A stretch of 42,386 bases of DNA from an uncultured Eubacterium sp. (lineage in GTDB: Bacteria > Bacillota > Clostridia > Lachnospirales > Lachnospiraceae), in assembly GCA_904420085.1 (NCBI GenBank), contig CAJFUA010000052.1, positions 1 through 42,386 of the forward strand, given 5' to 3'. Every line of letters begins with the position of its first letter. The stretch's first letter is position 1. A program made the translations under genes and the position numbers. Shown here one piece after another: positions 25,119 to 34,829 of the stretch. The notes under the pieces are model-generated. The model did no database searches and was not told where the DNA came from. It saw nothing but the letters and a program-made list of their open reading frames with translations.

Positions 25119-26420
25119 TTATATTAACTTTCTGATGTCGTTAAACACCAAGAATACCATCAACGCCATCAGCAATATAAATCCGATAAAATGAATCATG
25201 CCCTCTTTTTCTTTTGGTATGGTTCTTCTTGTTACAATTTCTATCAGATATAGGAATAGTCTTCCTCCGTCCAACGCCGGAATCGGCAATAAATTCATGA
25301 CGCCTAAGTTGGCGCTTAACATAATCGCAAGGTTCAATAAAGTCAGTATGGTCATTGCCACACCTTCCGATTTTGCGCTGGTGTAAGTGTCTCCAATCAC
25401 ATCTACAATGCCCACCGGCCCGGAAACTTCGTTAGCTGATACTTTTCCTGTAACTAACATTTTCAGGCTTTTTAATACAGAGACGATTTCATATCTGACT
25501 TCCGTAAAACTGTACTTGATAATGCCTCCGAAAGACTGCTTTTCTCGTCCCAAATTGTAAGTAAATCCACTGTCAGCAATCTCTGTCATCTGCGGTTTTA
25601 TCACCACATCAATTTCTTTGCCGTTCCGTTTTACCGTCATATTGACATCCTTATCTCCAAATGGATGCGCCACAATATATTCTGACATCTGTTTTCCTGT
25701 GGTAATTTTTGTGCCGTCAATTTCCGTGACCACATCTCCACTCTGCACTCCTGCTTCATCCATGGCGGAACCGTTGTTCACTTTCGTAATCTCCGCCTGA
25801 GCATCGGATGCGGTATAATTCATGCCTACCATATATTTCTTTTCGGTGTCCGGTGTATACCGGATTGTCTTTTCCTCTCCGTCACGTACAAAAGAAATGG
25901 ATATTTCGCTGCCATCCAGTGGGTTTACATAATCTTCCAGATAAATCTCTCTTCCCAGCGTGGCATGGGCTCCGTTATAGTTGGTAATTCTGTCTCCTGT
26001 ACGCAGTCCCGCCTCATATGCCGGCGAATTTTCATCCACACTAGTCACATAAGAGATATCTGCTCCCACAAAACCGATAACAACCAGCGCCAGAACAAAC
26101 GCTAAGATAAAGTTAAAAAACGGTCCCGCAAAGATAATTGCCATTCTTGCCCAAATGGATTTGGAGTTAAAAGAACCTTCCTCTTCATTGTCCTCGTCTT
26201 CACCCAGCATTGCGCAGGAACCACCCAAAGGAAGAATTTTAACAGAATATCTGGTTCCGCTTTTTGCCACACGGCTGAATATTCTTGGACCCATTCCAAT
26301 GGAAAATTCATTCACTACCACGCCGTTTTTCTTTGCCACAATAAAGTGCCCGAATTCATGTATTAAAACTAATAAGCCAAAAATTAATAAAGCTATAATG
26401 ATACTAATTGCTGTCTGCAT
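25119..26420 (-). CDS. rseP: Site-2 intramembrane zinc metalloprotease RseP
   Basis: A protein of 433 residues from ATG 26420; an in-frame GTG at 26429 is disfavoured because AGGTGG (26426-26431) sits 5 bases before the ATG. The first membrane helix carries the zinc motif HEFGH (about 21-25), one or two PDZ domains follow (about 115-280; ENSPAYEAGLRTGDRI and NGSAMDEAGVQSGDVV), and the last part has NLLPIPALDGGRLF, the third conserved site-2 motif. It cuts transmembrane anti-sigma factors or signal-peptide remnants. It starts two bases after the dxr stop. Confidence 0.95.
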   Translation of the reverse strand: MQTAISIIIALLIFGLLVLIHEFGHFIVAKKNGVVVNEFSIGMGPRIFSRVAKSGTRYSVKILPLGGSCAMLGEDEDNEEEGSFNSKSIWARMAIIFAGPFFNFILAFVLALVVIGFVGADISYVTSVDENSPAYEAGLRTGDRITNYNGAHATLGREIYLEDYVNPLDGSEISISFVRDGEEKTIRYTPDTEKKYMVGMNYTASDAQAEITKVNNGSAMDEAGVQSGDVVTEIDGTKITTGKQMSEYIVAHPFGDKDVNMTVKRNGKEIDVVIKPQMTEIADSGFTYNLGREKQSFGGIIKYSFTEVRYEIVSVLKSLKMLVTGKVSANEVSGPVGIVDVIGDTYTSAKSEGVAMTILTLLNLAIMLSANLGVMNLLPIPALDGGRLFLYLIEIVTRRTIPKEKEGMIHFIGFILLMALMVFLVFNDIRKLI

Positions 26421-26422
26421 GA

Positions 26423-27565
26423 TTACCACCTACTCTCAATAAGTTCGTAAACCCATTGTTCTATTTCTAATATTTGTTCCACTGTCGGATTTTCCACCGG
26501 ATGATGATTTTCCATACAGTAGCGGATAATATCCGTAATTTCCAAAAATCCAATTTTTCTGTCCAAAAACTTTGCCACTGCTTTTTCATTTGCAGCGTTA
26601 AAGACAGTGGGCATGGAACCTCCCATACGTCCGGCTTCATAGGCCATTTTCAGTCCTGTAAAATTATCCAAATCCGGATTTTCAAAGGTTATCCGACCGA
26701 TTTTAGCAAAATCTAGCCGTTCTCCTGCCAGATATCTTCTCTCCGGATAGTACAGTGCATATTGAATGGGCAGTTTCATATCCGGCGTGCCCAACTGCGC
26801 CATGACGGCGCCGTCTTTAAACTGCACCATGGAATGAATGATACTCTGGGGCTGAACCACTGCCTGAACCCGGTCAATATCCACATCAAAAAGCCATTTT
26901 GCCTCAATCACTTCCAAACCTTTATTAACCATGGTCGCCGAATCTATGGTAATTTTTTGTCCCATGGACCAGTTGGGATGTTTCAATGCATCCTCTACCT
27001 GCACGTTTTTCATCTGCTCCCTGGTCTTTCCCCGGAAAGGACCTCCGGAAGCAGTTAAAAGAATTTTATCTATCTCTTTTTTATTTTCACCATTTAAAGA
27101 CTGAAAAATCGCACTGTGTTCGCTGTCCACCGGAAGTATTTTCACTCCGTATTCCTCTGCGGCTTTCATCACAAGATGTCCGGCTGTAACCAAGGTCTCT
27201 TTGTTTGCCAGCGCAATATCCTTTCCTGCTTTCATTGCCTCCAAGGTCGGTCTGATACCAATCATTCCCACGAAAGCAGTAACTACAATCTCAGCACTGT
27301 CGTATACAGCCGCTTCAATTAGTCCTTCCATTCCTGCCGTTACTTTCACATCTAAATCAGCCACTGCTGTCTTTAGTTTACCGGCCGCCTCCTCATTGTA
27401 CACACATACCAACTGAGGATGAAACTCCCTAATCTGCATTTCCAGTTTCTTAATATTGGAACCGGCGGCTATCGCCACCACATTTAAATCCTGATTCGCT
27501 CTTACAATATCCAAAGTCTGTGTACCAATGGAACCTGTAGAGCCTAAAATACAAATGTTTTTCAC
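26423..27565 (-). CDS. dxr: 1-deoxy-D-xylulose 5-phosphate reductoisomerase
   Basis: A 380-residue DXR with the NADPH-binding motif NICILGSTGSIGTQTLDIV near the N-terminus, the ALANKETLVTAG segment (about 120), the metal site VDSEHSA (about 148) and LTASGGPFRG (about 172). It converts DXP to MEP, the committed step of the MEP pathway. I prefer GTG at 27565, with GGAG 6 bases upstream and a family-typical start, over the in-frame ATG at 27577, whose own ribosome binding site is poor. It is followed by rseP almost without gap. Confidence 0.95.
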   Translation of the reverse strand: MKNICILGSTGSIGTQTLDIVRANQDLNVVAIAAGSNIKKLEMQIREFHPQLVCVYNEEAAGKLKTAVADLDVKVTAGMEGLIEAAVYDSAEIVVTAFVGMIGIRPTLEAMKAGKDIALANKETLVTAGHLVMKAAEEYGVKILPVDSEHSAIFQSLNGENKKEIDKILLTASGGPFRGKTREQMKNVQVEDALKHPNWSMGQKITIDSATMVNKGLEVIEAKWLFDVDIDRVQAVVQPQSIIHSMVQFKDGAVMAQLGTPDMKLPIQYALYYPERRYLAGERLDFAKIGRITFENPDLDNFTGLKMAYEAGRMGGSMPTVFNAANEKAVAKFLDRKIGFLEITDIIRYCMENHHPVENPTVEQILEIEQWVYELIESRW

Positions 27566-27627
27566 CTGAATCTCCATTCTGCCGTTTTTGCCATCGGCAT
27601 TATCGTATTTCGAATTTTTATTTTCAT

Positions 27628-28449
27628 CTAAAATATCTGTAATAACATCCAGACAATCGGCGCAACATAAATAACACTGTCAAACCGGTCCATAATACCG
27701 CCGTGTCCCGGAATCAGATTTCCATAGTCTTTAATTTTATGATTTCTTTTAATTGCTGATGCGGCCAGATCTCCCACCATGGATATCAAAGCACCTACGG
27801 CACAAATGATTGCAAAAGCCATAACCGGATGATTCATCTGCAGTTTGTCAATAAACACTGCCGCATAAACCGCTCCCAGAACAGCAGCGCCCACAACGCC
27901 GCCGACTGCTCCTTCCACAGACTTCTTCGGACTAAGAACCGGAGCCATCTTATGTTTTCCAAAAGCCACCCCCGCCGCATAAGCACAGGTATCACTGCCC
28001 CATGAACACAGGAAGATGAGCCAAACGGTATATGCTCCGTTTTCCCCTATCCGTACTAAATAAATATATGAAAGAAGTACACCTGCGTATAACATGCACA
28101 TAATGGCATTGGATATCTGCTCTGTCTGATATTCGGGAAACATAAATACATACTGTGCCAGCAGAACAATTAAAAACACGACAATCAGTATGGTAACATA
28201 CTGCGTCTTTCCTGTGAACAACAGGGCATAATAACATAAAGTCGCCACGTATCCTGTAATGCCCGGAAGTGTTCTTTCCAATCCCACCACTTTATATAAC
28301 TCATATACCCCCACAAGGGATATGAGCATGTTTGCCACAAATAAGACCGTTCCTCCGGGAATAATGGCAGCCAGCATAAGCGCCACCAGAACAATACCGC
28401 TGATTAATCTTGTCACAAAAGACTTGTTTGCAAATTTACTTAAAACCAT
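27628..28449 (-). CDS. cdsA: Phosphatidate cytidylyltransferase
   Basis: A 273-residue membrane enzyme with about eight hydrophobic segments and the family signature near its C-terminus: SAIKRNHKIKDYGNLIPGHGG followed by IMDRFDSV. It makes CDP-diacylglycerol from phosphatidate and CTP, the branch point for anionic phospholipids. It follows uppS by 14 bases and precedes dxr by about 50, the usual Firmicutes order. Also present is the SWGSDTCAYAAGVAFGKHK motif typical of CdsA. No oddities. Confidence 0.96.
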   Translation of the reverse strand: MVLSKFANKSFVTRLISGIVLVALMLAAIIPGGTVLFVANMLISLVGVYELYKVVGLERTLPGITGYVATLCYYALLFTGKTQYVTILIVVFLIVLLAQYVFMFPEYQTEQISNAIMCMLYAGVLLSYIYLVRIGENGAYTVWLIFLCSWGSDTCAYAAGVAFGKHKMAPVLSPKKSVEGAVGGVVGAAVLGAVYAAVFIDKLQMNHPVMAFAIICAVGALISMVGDLAASAIKRNHKIKDYGNLIPGHGGIMDRFDSVIYVAPIVWMLLQIF

Positions 28450-28463
28450 GTTTTTTCCTCACT

Positions 28464-29192
28464 TTATTTCACGCCGCCAAAACGTCTGTCGCGCTGATTG
28501 TATTTTACGATTGCCTTTTTTAATTCTTCCTTATTAAAATCAGGCCAGAGTACATCCGTAAAATAAAATTCCGTATAAGCTAACTGCCACAATAAATAAT
28601 TAGACAGCCGTATTTCACCGCTGGTCCGAATCAACAGATCCGGATCCGGAATCCCTTTTGTATCTAAATAACTGCTAATCATCTCCTCGGTAATATCTGA
28701 AGGATTTAACTTTCCTTCTTTACAATCCTGTGCCATCTTTGTCGTAGCTCTTCGAATCTCATCTCTGCTTCCATAATTCAGAGCGATAATAAAAGTTATC
28801 CCCTGATTATCTTTAGAGCATTCTTCCAATTCATTTATTTTTGCCACAATATCTTCATCCAGCCTTGTTCTGTCCCCGATGACAAGACAGCGCATATCAT
28901 TTTTATTTGCCCTCTCAATACAGTCTTTTAAATAATTTCTGAGAAGTTTCATCAGCGCTTTCACTTCATCTTCCGGTCGGTTCCAATTTTCCGTAGAAAA
29001 AGCATACATTGTCATATATTTTATTCCCAGATCATGGGCGTCTTCAATAATTTTTTCAACTGTTTTTGCTCCTGCCACATGTCCGGCATTCCGGGGAAGG
29101 TGTTTTTTCTTTGCCCAACGCCCGTTTCCATCTAAAATGATTGCCACATGTTCCGGTATATTCATACCTGTAACATCTATTTTTTCTGCCAT
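28464..29192 (-). CDS. uppS: Undecaprenyl diphosphate synthase
   Basis: A 242-residue cis-prenyltransferase. The active-site loop IILDGNGRWAKKKHLPRNAGH lies at about 17-37 (catalytic Asp of DGNGRW), with YAFSTENWNRP near 68-78 and the C-terminal RTSGEIRLSNYLLWQLAYTE. It extends farnesyl diphosphate to undecaprenyl diphosphate, the lipid carrier of cell-wall synthesis. It connects the MEP-pathway genes of the same cluster to the envelope. A GGAG site precedes the ATG. Confidence 0.97.
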   Translation of the reverse strand: MAEKIDVTGMNIPEHVAIILDGNGRWAKKKHLPRNAGHVAGAKTVEKIIEDAHDLGIKYMTMYAFSTENWNRPEDEVKALMKLLRNYLKDCIERANKNDMRCLVIGDRTRLDEDIVAKINELEECSKDNQGITFIIALNYGSRDEIRRATTKMAQDCKEGKLNPSDITEEMISSYLDTKGIPDPDLLIRTSGEIRLSNYLLWQLAYTEFYFTDVLWPDFNKEELKKAIVKYNQRDRRFGGVK

Positions 29193-29274
29193 ATATTTCT
29201 CCTCATCTAAGAAAAGTTCTTATAACGGAAAATAGAGGAAACTGATGTTTCCTCCTATTTCATCCTATATTCAA

Positions 29275-29829
29275 TTAGACCGTCATAATCTCGTCTGATT
29301 TTGCTTCTACCGCTTTATCAATCTTCTTTACATATGTGTCGGTATTTTTTTGAATATCATCTTCATAATCTTTGATTTCATCTTCTGAGATACCGTCTTC
29401 TTTTCCTTTTTTCTTTACTGCATCAATGGCATCTCTCCGGATATTTCTTATGGCTACTTTTGCATTTTCACCTTTTTTCTTAATATCTTTAACCAATTCC
29501 TTTCTTCTCTCCTCTGTCAGTTCCGGGAATACGAGACGAATCAGTTTTCCGTCATTGGTCGGTGTAATACCTAAATCAGATGCATTAATCGCTCTCTCCA
29601 CTTCTTTTAAAATAGACGCATCCCAAGGCTGAATCACAATCATTCTCGCCTCCGGTACTGAAACATTTCCTACCTGCTGAATTGGTGTCGGTGTACCATA
29701 ATAATCTACCACGATTTTGTCCAATACATGAGGATTTGCTCTTCCTGCCCTGATTGTAGCAAATTCATTATTTAAACTGTTTAAAGATTTTTCCATCTTT
29801 TCCTCAAAAGTCATCATTAATTCTTCCAT
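29275..29829 (-). CDS. frr: Ribosome recycling factor
   Basis: A 184-residue RRF: FEEKMEKSLNSLNNEFATIRAGRANPHVLDKI at the N-terminus, YYGTPTPIQQVGNVSVPEARMIVIQPWD in the middle and a C-terminal helix of Lys/Asp-rich character. It splits post-termination ribosomes with EF-G. It follows pyrH by 41 bases and has a GGAG site. The rpsB-tsf-pyrH-frr series of Firmicutes is interrupted upstream: fluC lies before pyrH here rather than tsf. Confidence 0.97.
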   Translation of the reverse strand: MEELMMTFEEKMEKSLNSLNNEFATIRAGRANPHVLDKIVVDYYGTPTPIQQVGNVSVPEARMIVIQPWDASILKEVERAINASDLGITPTNDGKLIRLVFPELTEERRKELVKDIKKKGENAKVAIRNIRRDAIDAVKKKGKEDGISEDEIKDYEDDIQKNTDTYVKKIDKAVEAKSDEIMTV

Positions 29830-29870
29830 TATAATCTCCTTTACTCTATCTGTTACTGCTATATTCTGTT

Positions 29871-30569
29871 TTACTCTACAGTAATTTTTGTACCAATCTT
29901 ATCTCCGGAAACTGCTCTGTTAATGCTGTCCTGCTCATTTAATCCGAACAATAACATCGGCATTTTATTTTCCATTGCCAGCACACTGGCTGCCAGATCA
30001 ATCACTCCCAATCTGTCATCTACAATTTTTGAAATTGGAAGTTCGTCGTATTTTACTGCATTAGGATTTTTCGCCGGGTCACTGTCGTATACACCGTCAA
30101 CGGCTTTGGCTCCCAGAATACAATCCGCTTCTATCTCCACTGCACGAAGCACCATGGTCATGTCCGTTGAGAAATACGGATGTCCGGTACCTCCGGCAAA
30201 GAAAACAACTTTTCCTTCCTGTAAATCTGCCACTGCCTCATCCTTTGAAAATAATCTGGTCCATGTACCACATGCAAAAGGTGTATAAATGCTGGTGCTC
30301 ATCCCCTCCGTTCTGAAAATTTCAGAAACGTACATACAGTTCATAATGGTAGCAAGCATTCCTATGCCGTCTGCCTTTGGCCGGTCGATTTTATTGCTGG
30401 TACGTCCCCGCCAGAAATTTCCGCCGCCGATAACCACAGCTACCTGAACGCCTTTATCCACAATCGATTTTACCTGTTTTGCCACGGCTACGCATGTATC
30501 TTCATCAAATCCGGTTTTCTTATCTCCGGCAAGTGCCTCACCACTTAGTTTCAGTAAAACTCTGTTCAT
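29871..30569 (-). CDS. pyrH: UMP kinase
   Basis: A 232-residue amino-acid-kinase-fold enzyme starting MNRVLLKLSGEALAGDKKTG, with VIGGGNFWRGR (about 45-55), FFAGGTGHPYFSTDM (about 122-136) and a DGVYDSDPAKNP loop near 158-169. It phosphorylates UMP to UDP. The N-terminus is a little shorter than most, starting directly at the first strand. The start has an AAAGGAA site 6 bases upstream. It is the first core gene after fluC; no rpsB/tsf is present upstream. Confidence 0.97.
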   Translation of the reverse strand: MNRVLLKLSGEALAGDKKTGFDEDTCVAVAKQVKSIVDKGVQVAVVIGGGNFWRGRTSNKIDRPKADGIGMLATIMNCMYVSEIFRTEGMSTSIYTPFACGTWTRLFSKDEAVADLQEGKVVFFAGGTGHPYFSTDMTMVLRAVEIEADCILGAKAVDGVYDSDPAKNPNAVKYDELPISKIVDDRLGVIDLAASVLAMENKMPMLLFGLNEQDSINRAVSGDKIGTKITVE

Positions 30570-30639
30570 TTCTTATTCCTTTCTGTTCGTAAAAACCTAG
30601 AAATAGAATAACATATATCCATAAAAAAATAAAGGAGAA

Positions 30640-31002
30640 TTATGCTACCATCTGTGCGAAATATACCGCCATGATTGCCAGCATCACACTAAGCATCACA
30701 TACGAGACTGACACAAGAATATTTCCGTTTTGAAGTAAATCCGCAGTTTCGTATGCAAATGTAGAAAATGTGGTAAATCCACCACATACCCCCACCTTCA
30801 ACATCAATACAATATTGGGGTTCAGAGATTTATTTTTTGCCGCCAATGCTGCAATAATTCCTATAATAAATGCGCCCAGAACATTGATAAATAAAGTTTT
30901 TACAGGAAATCCATTATCCGGCTTTATCGGCAGCAATCCTATCATATACCGTATCACACTGCCGGCAAATCCGCCTATTCCTACCAATAAACACTCTAAC
31001 AT
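30640..31002 (-). CDS. crcB: Fluoride channel FluC/CrcB
   Basis: A 120-residue four-helix membrane protein from ATG 31002, chosen because GGAGG lies 7 bases upstream; an in-frame ATG at 31017 precedes that site. The signature VGVCGGFTTFSTFAYE (about 72-87) carries the Thr-Thr-Phe-Ser-Thr-Phe track around the central sodium, and NVLGAFIIGI is the helix-2 break. FluC dimers in dual topology export fluoride. There is a single copy here, no partner gene, and no room for a fluoride riboswitch in the short upstream gap. Confidence 0.92.
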   Translation of the reverse strand: MLECLLVGIGGFAGSVIRYMIGLLPIKPDNGFPVKTLFINVLGAFIIGIIAALAAKNKSLNPNIVLMLKVGVCGGFTTFSTFAYETADLLQNGNILVSVSYVMLSVMLAIMAVYFAQMVA

Positions 31003-31020
31003 ATTTTTACCTCCCATATT

Positions 31021-31050
31021 ACAATAGCATTTCTGCTATGCATTCGTCAA
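31021..31050 (-). promoter_or_regulatory. Possible promoter of crcB
   Basis: On the minus strand TTGACG (31045-31050), an 18-base spacer and TATTGT (31021-31026). It would give a very short leader starting close to the GGAGG site. Confidence 0.4.
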
Positions 31051-31058
31051 ATAAGAGA

Positions 31059-32924
31059 CTATTTTTGATAGTATTGTGCCTGTGCATTCCACATCTCATA
31101 ATATTTGCCGTGAACATCTTCTAACAGTTCCTCGTGACTTCCTCTTTGAATAATACTGCCATGATGAAATACGACAATATCATTGCAGAATTTGCAGGAA
31201 GATAATCTGTGTGAAATATAGATGGCTGTTTTAGTTCCTACGATACTGTCAAACTTCGCATAAATTTCATTTTCAGCCAGCGGATCCAGTGATGCGGTAG
31301 GCTCGTCCAACAATATAAAAGGAGCATCTTTATAAAGCGCTCTGGCAATGGCTATCTTTTGTGCCTCTCCACCTGATATTTCAACACCGTCATTATCATA
31401 ATTTTTGTAAAGACAGGTGTTCAAACCTTTATTCATTTTCTCTTCATCGATTGTAAATCCTGCTTTCTCCAGACATTCCTTCACTTTTTCATTATCGTAT
31501 TGTTCACTGCCTGCAACATTTTCTCCCAATTCCATGGAAAATAATTTAAAATTTTGAAATACAACAGAAAATAATGTTCGGTATTCATCTGCGTCAAATT
31601 TCTTTATATCCACGCCGTTCAACAGGATTCTTCCCTGCGTCGGTTCATATAACTTACAAAGCAGCTTTATCATTGTCGTTTTTCCCGAACCGTTCATTCC
31701 CACTACTGCCATTTTTTCTCCGATTTTAATTTTCAATGATAAATCTTTTAAAGCATAGTCTTTTCCTCCCGGATATTTAAAATACACATGCTCAAACTCT
31801 ATTTCATATTCATTATCACTTCGTTTTTCCACAGGAAGTTTTCCTTTATACATTTCGTCACGCAGTTCTATCAGTTCCAATGTACTAAGATGTTTCCTTG
31901 CGGAAATTGCCAGTTCCCAAAAATTCCACGATAAATTTACAATACCGGAAAACATATTTTGCATTGCTCCTGCATACTGTACAATACTTCCTACAGGAAT
32001 TTGACTGCTAAAAGTTATCACTCCTACAACAACATAACCACTTGCATACATAAAACTTTTAATACCATCCCCCATACTTTCTGCAGTGGCAGCCATTTTT
32101 CCTGTCTGGTGGGTATAGTGCCTGGTGTATCTTTCCATTCTTCCATATGTGTATTCATCAAACAACTCATATCCGTCATAAATTCTTATATCTTTTCCAT
32201 TTTTGTATTCATACAGCTGTTCTGTTGCCATCTCCCATGTTAATCCATAACGTTTCGCCTGTTCTTCTGCTTCGTATGGCTCATCCAGAAATCTGTGCTG
32301 ATACTTCTCTAATTTTTTTATCTGAAGTTTCACTAACAATACGGAAACAATGTATACTATAACAATCATTATGATTCCTAGCGTATTTCCTCTGCTTATG
32401 ATTTGATACAAAATAGGTATATTAATAATCACTGCACCAATAATATATAAAACATCCGAAATCATACCACTACACTGCCATAATATATCATTAATTCCTG
32501 CTCCCCAGTTTAAATCTTTCTGTATTCGTCCTTTTAATTCCCCAACGAAAGGACTTTCTGCCAGGGAATAATCCATATCCATCATCTTATTTGTAATCAT
32601 ATAATTCCATTTTTTTACAATTGCCTGTCTTTTTGTTTCAACATGTTTTTGGCAATATGCACTTAAAACATTTAGTACCAGATAAACAGTCAGAAAAATG
32701 AATACCAGTTTTATAATTTCTGATGTCTCTTTCTTATCAGATATCATATTTAATACTTGCGCCGACAATATCAGTGCCATAAAAGAAATAACAACATCAA
32801 TCAATGTCATGACTGAGGCAATGGCAAAATACCCTTTTTCCATTTTATTTACATAGCCGACTACCCGTTTTATGTTGCTGTATTTTTGTATGAAAGAAAT
32901 TTTGCTTGTCAAATCTGTGCCCAT
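31059..32924 (-). CDS. ABC exporter half-transporter (membrane + ATPase), second of pair
   Basis: A 621-residue fusion of a six-helix type I exporter membrane domain (about 1-340) and an ATPase domain (about 370-610): Walker A GMNGSGKTT, signature ISGGEAQ, Walker B FILLDEPTASLD and H-loop YISHRLSS. It starts inside the stop of the preceding gene (TAATG overlap), so the two half-transporters are made together and probably form a heterodimer. Such pairs next to GHKL/LytTR systems are frequent in Lachnospiraceae and are usually thought to export peptides or drugs. No peptidase C39 domain is present, and no precursor peptide gene was found. Confidence 0.9.
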   Translation of the reverse strand: MGTDLTSKISFIQKYSNIKRVVGYVNKMEKGYFAIASVMTLIDVVISFMALILSAQVLNMISDKKETSEIIKLVFIFLTVYLVLNVLSAYCQKHVETKRQAIVKKWNYMITNKMMDMDYSLAESPFVGELKGRIQKDLNWGAGINDILWQCSGMISDVLYIIGAVIINIPILYQIISRGNTLGIIMIVIVYIVSVLLVKLQIKKLEKYQHRFLDEPYEAEEQAKRYGLTWEMATEQLYEYKNGKDIRIYDGYELFDEYTYGRMERYTRHYTHQTGKMAATAESMGDGIKSFMYASGYVVVGVITFSSQIPVGSIVQYAGAMQNMFSGIVNLSWNFWELAISARKHLSTLELIELRDEMYKGKLPVEKRSDNEYEIEFEHVYFKYPGGKDYALKDLSLKIKIGEKMAVVGMNGSGKTTMIKLLCKLYEPTQGRILLNGVDIKKFDADEYRTLFSVVFQNFKLFSMELGENVAGSEQYDNEKVKECLEKAGFTIDEEKMNKGLNTCLYKNYDNDGVEISGGEAQKIAIARALYKDAPFILLDEPTASLDPLAENEIYAKFDSIVGTKTAIYISHRLSSCKFCNDIVVFHHGSIIQRGSHEELLEDVHGKYYEMWNAQAQYYQK

Positions 32925-34744
32925 TACAATTCCCCCTTTCTATAATATGATGCCTGCACCTGGAACATATGGGCATACTCTCCATTCAATTTCAATAACT
33001 CCTCATGGGTTCCACTTTCTAAAATTTTTCCATCTTTTAAAAATAAAATTTTATCCGAAAAACTTGTACTTGCCAGTCGGTGAGATATAAAAATAGAAGT
33101 TTTTTCTTTACTGATTTCTGCATATTTATCATAAACCTCCCGTTCAGCAATCGGGTCCAGCGCCGCAGTTGGTTCGTCTAACACAAGAAGAGGTGCATCT
33201 TTATAAATGGCTCTGGCCAGCATAAATCTCTGTACTTCTCCTCCGGAAAAAGTGATTCCTTCCTTCAGAAAATATGTTGTCATATAATCATCTAACGTCA
33301 CTTTCTTTTCTTCAAAAGTATCCCATAATCCGGCTTCTTTGAGCGCATTTTGTGCCCGCATTGCATCTACCTTTTCCTGTAATCGAAATGTAAGATTTTC
33401 TCCCACTGTAAATGGAAAAATACGGTTTTCCTGAAATACTGTAGAAAATAATTGATATAAATCCCGTTTTGCAAACTCCTGAATATTGATTCCGTTAATT
33501 AAAATTTCACCGCAACTTGGCGCATAAAACCCACATAACAATTTTACAATGGTCGTTTTTCCTGCCCCGTTAATTCCCACAATAGCAGTTTTCTCCCCAC
33601 CTTTTATATGAAAACTTAAATTTTCCAATACTTCTTTTTTATTGTCATAGCTAAAATATACATTTTTAAATTCAATATCTAAAGGTTGTTTCATGCCATC
33701 AATTTTCACGGTTCCTTCCTCTGTCTTTTCTTCTTCTAAGTCATAATATTTCCGGTATGACTGAGCTTGGTCACTCACAGACCTTAACTCCTGAACATTT
33801 TGAATAATACCATTTACAAAACCGCTAAATCCCTGTACTGCCCCAAGATATAACACAAAATCTCCCAGTGATATATTTCCTGAAACTGCCTGATGAATTA
33901 AATATACATATGCCATACCATCTCTGATAAATCCAAGTACAAATCCGGCATTCTGGCGGGCAAAAGTTTTGTTCATTACATATTTCATAATTAGATTTTT
34001 TTCTTTTGCAACCAGTTTTTCCTCTTTCTGTATTATCCATGCACTTAAGTGAAAAATCCGTATATCTTTGGCCGGTGAGGTTTCACTCTCCCCGGAACTG
34101 GCATGTTCCACATAACTCATCTTTTTATTCAAATCGTCCAATTGGGGCTGAATTTTACTTATCGCTTTTCTCTCCCTATCCATAAAGAAATAGTTTATCA
34201 GAGAAAGCATAATCAACATAAATACAATAAAAATATTTAAGTTTCCTATAATTGAGGAGTAAATAGCAAAGTTTAAAATGAATATCATACATACCGGAAC
34301 CATACTGTAAAATCTGCTGGAAGGAGACCGGTCTCCATGCATCAGCGGACCTACTGCTCCCCAATATGCATCCCGATGAATTCCTCCTTCTGTTTTTTCA
34401 TAGGGAATTTTCAAAGACTTACGAAAAACATAATACATCAGATAATTTCGAAAATTATTATAATCAAAATATGTTCCGTTTCTTGCATAACTTTCCAACA
34501 CGGAAAATAAGATATATACTAGTAAAAATCCTCCAAATATCAGTACAAATTTTTCTACATCGGTCTGCCCGGTTACCAATTCCACTAATACTTTAGGAAT
34601 ATAAATGGTAAACACCGGCAAAATAACACCGAGAACAACCTGCCCTATCATAATAAACAGCGTACTTTGCTGAAATTCATATAACTTTTTAAAATAAAAG
34701 GAAATATTGTTCAATAGGGAATATTTGTTTTTTCTTTTTTTCAT
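32924..34744 (-). CDS. ABC exporter half-transporter (membrane + ATPase), first of pair
   Basis: A 606-residue half-transporter from ATG 34744, with AAGGAG 7 bases upstream; the in-frame ATG at 34783 has no such site and would overlap the promoter. The membrane domain is about 1-330. The ATPase domain has Walker A GINGAGKTT, signature FSGGEVQ, Walker B LLVLDEPTAALD and H-loop FISHRLAS. Both half-transporters have intact catalytic motifs, unlike many heterodimeric exporters with one degenerate site. Two LytTR-type direct repeats and a TTGACA lie just upstream, implying control by the adjacent two-component system. Confidence 0.9.
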   Translation of the reverse strand: MKKRKNKYSLLNNISFYFKKLYEFQQSTLFIMIGQVVLGVILPVFTIYIPKVLVELVTGQTDVEKFVLIFGGFLLVYILFSVLESYARNGTYFDYNNFRNYLMYYVFRKSLKIPYEKTEGGIHRDAYWGAVGPLMHGDRSPSSRFYSMVPVCMIFILNFAIYSSIIGNLNIFIVFMLIMLSLINYFFMDRERKAISKIQPQLDDLNKKMSYVEHASSGESETSPAKDIRIFHLSAWIIQKEEKLVAKEKNLIMKYVMNKTFARQNAGFVLGFIRDGMAYVYLIHQAVSGNISLGDFVLYLGAVQGFSGFVNGIIQNVQELRSVSDQAQSYRKYYDLEEEKTEEGTVKIDGMKQPLDIEFKNVYFSYDNKKEVLENLSFHIKGGEKTAIVGINGAGKTTIVKLLCGFYAPSCGEILINGINIQEFAKRDLYQLFSTVFQENRIFPFTVGENLTFRLQEKVDAMRAQNALKEAGLWDTFEEKKVTLDDYMTTYFLKEGITFSGGEVQRFMLARAIYKDAPLLVLDEPTAALDPIAEREVYDKYAEISKEKTSIFISHRLASTSFSDKILFLKDGKILESGTHEELLKLNGEYAHMFQVQASYYRKGEL

Positions 34745-34790
34745 ACGGTTTCTCCTTATCGCTTGATATAAAAATGATAACATATTTTTC

Positions 34791-34796
34791 TGTCAA
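34791..34796 (-). promoter_or_regulatory. -35 element of the ABC exporter promoter
   Basis: TTGACA on the minus strand, 47 bases before the ABC start. Downstream -10 candidates (TTTATA after 18 bases, TATATC after 20) are weak, as expected for an activator-dependent promoter. Confidence 0.5.
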
Positions 34797-34803
34797 AACA
34801 AAA

Positions 34804-34829
34804 AAAGTGCATGAACGGTAAAATCCATG
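34804..34829 (-). terminator. Terminator after the histidine kinase gene
   Basis: On the minus strand GTGCATG and CATGCAC form a 7-bp stem around a loop of about 11 bases, followed by a run of seven T. It is 11 bases after the kinase stop and overlaps the direct repeats at 34811-34840. Confidence 0.65.

Noticed and set aside
31003-31058. Fluoride riboswitch before crcB
   Set aside because: The gap is only about 55 bases and lacks a pseudoknot-forming crcB motif; a plain promoter explains it better.
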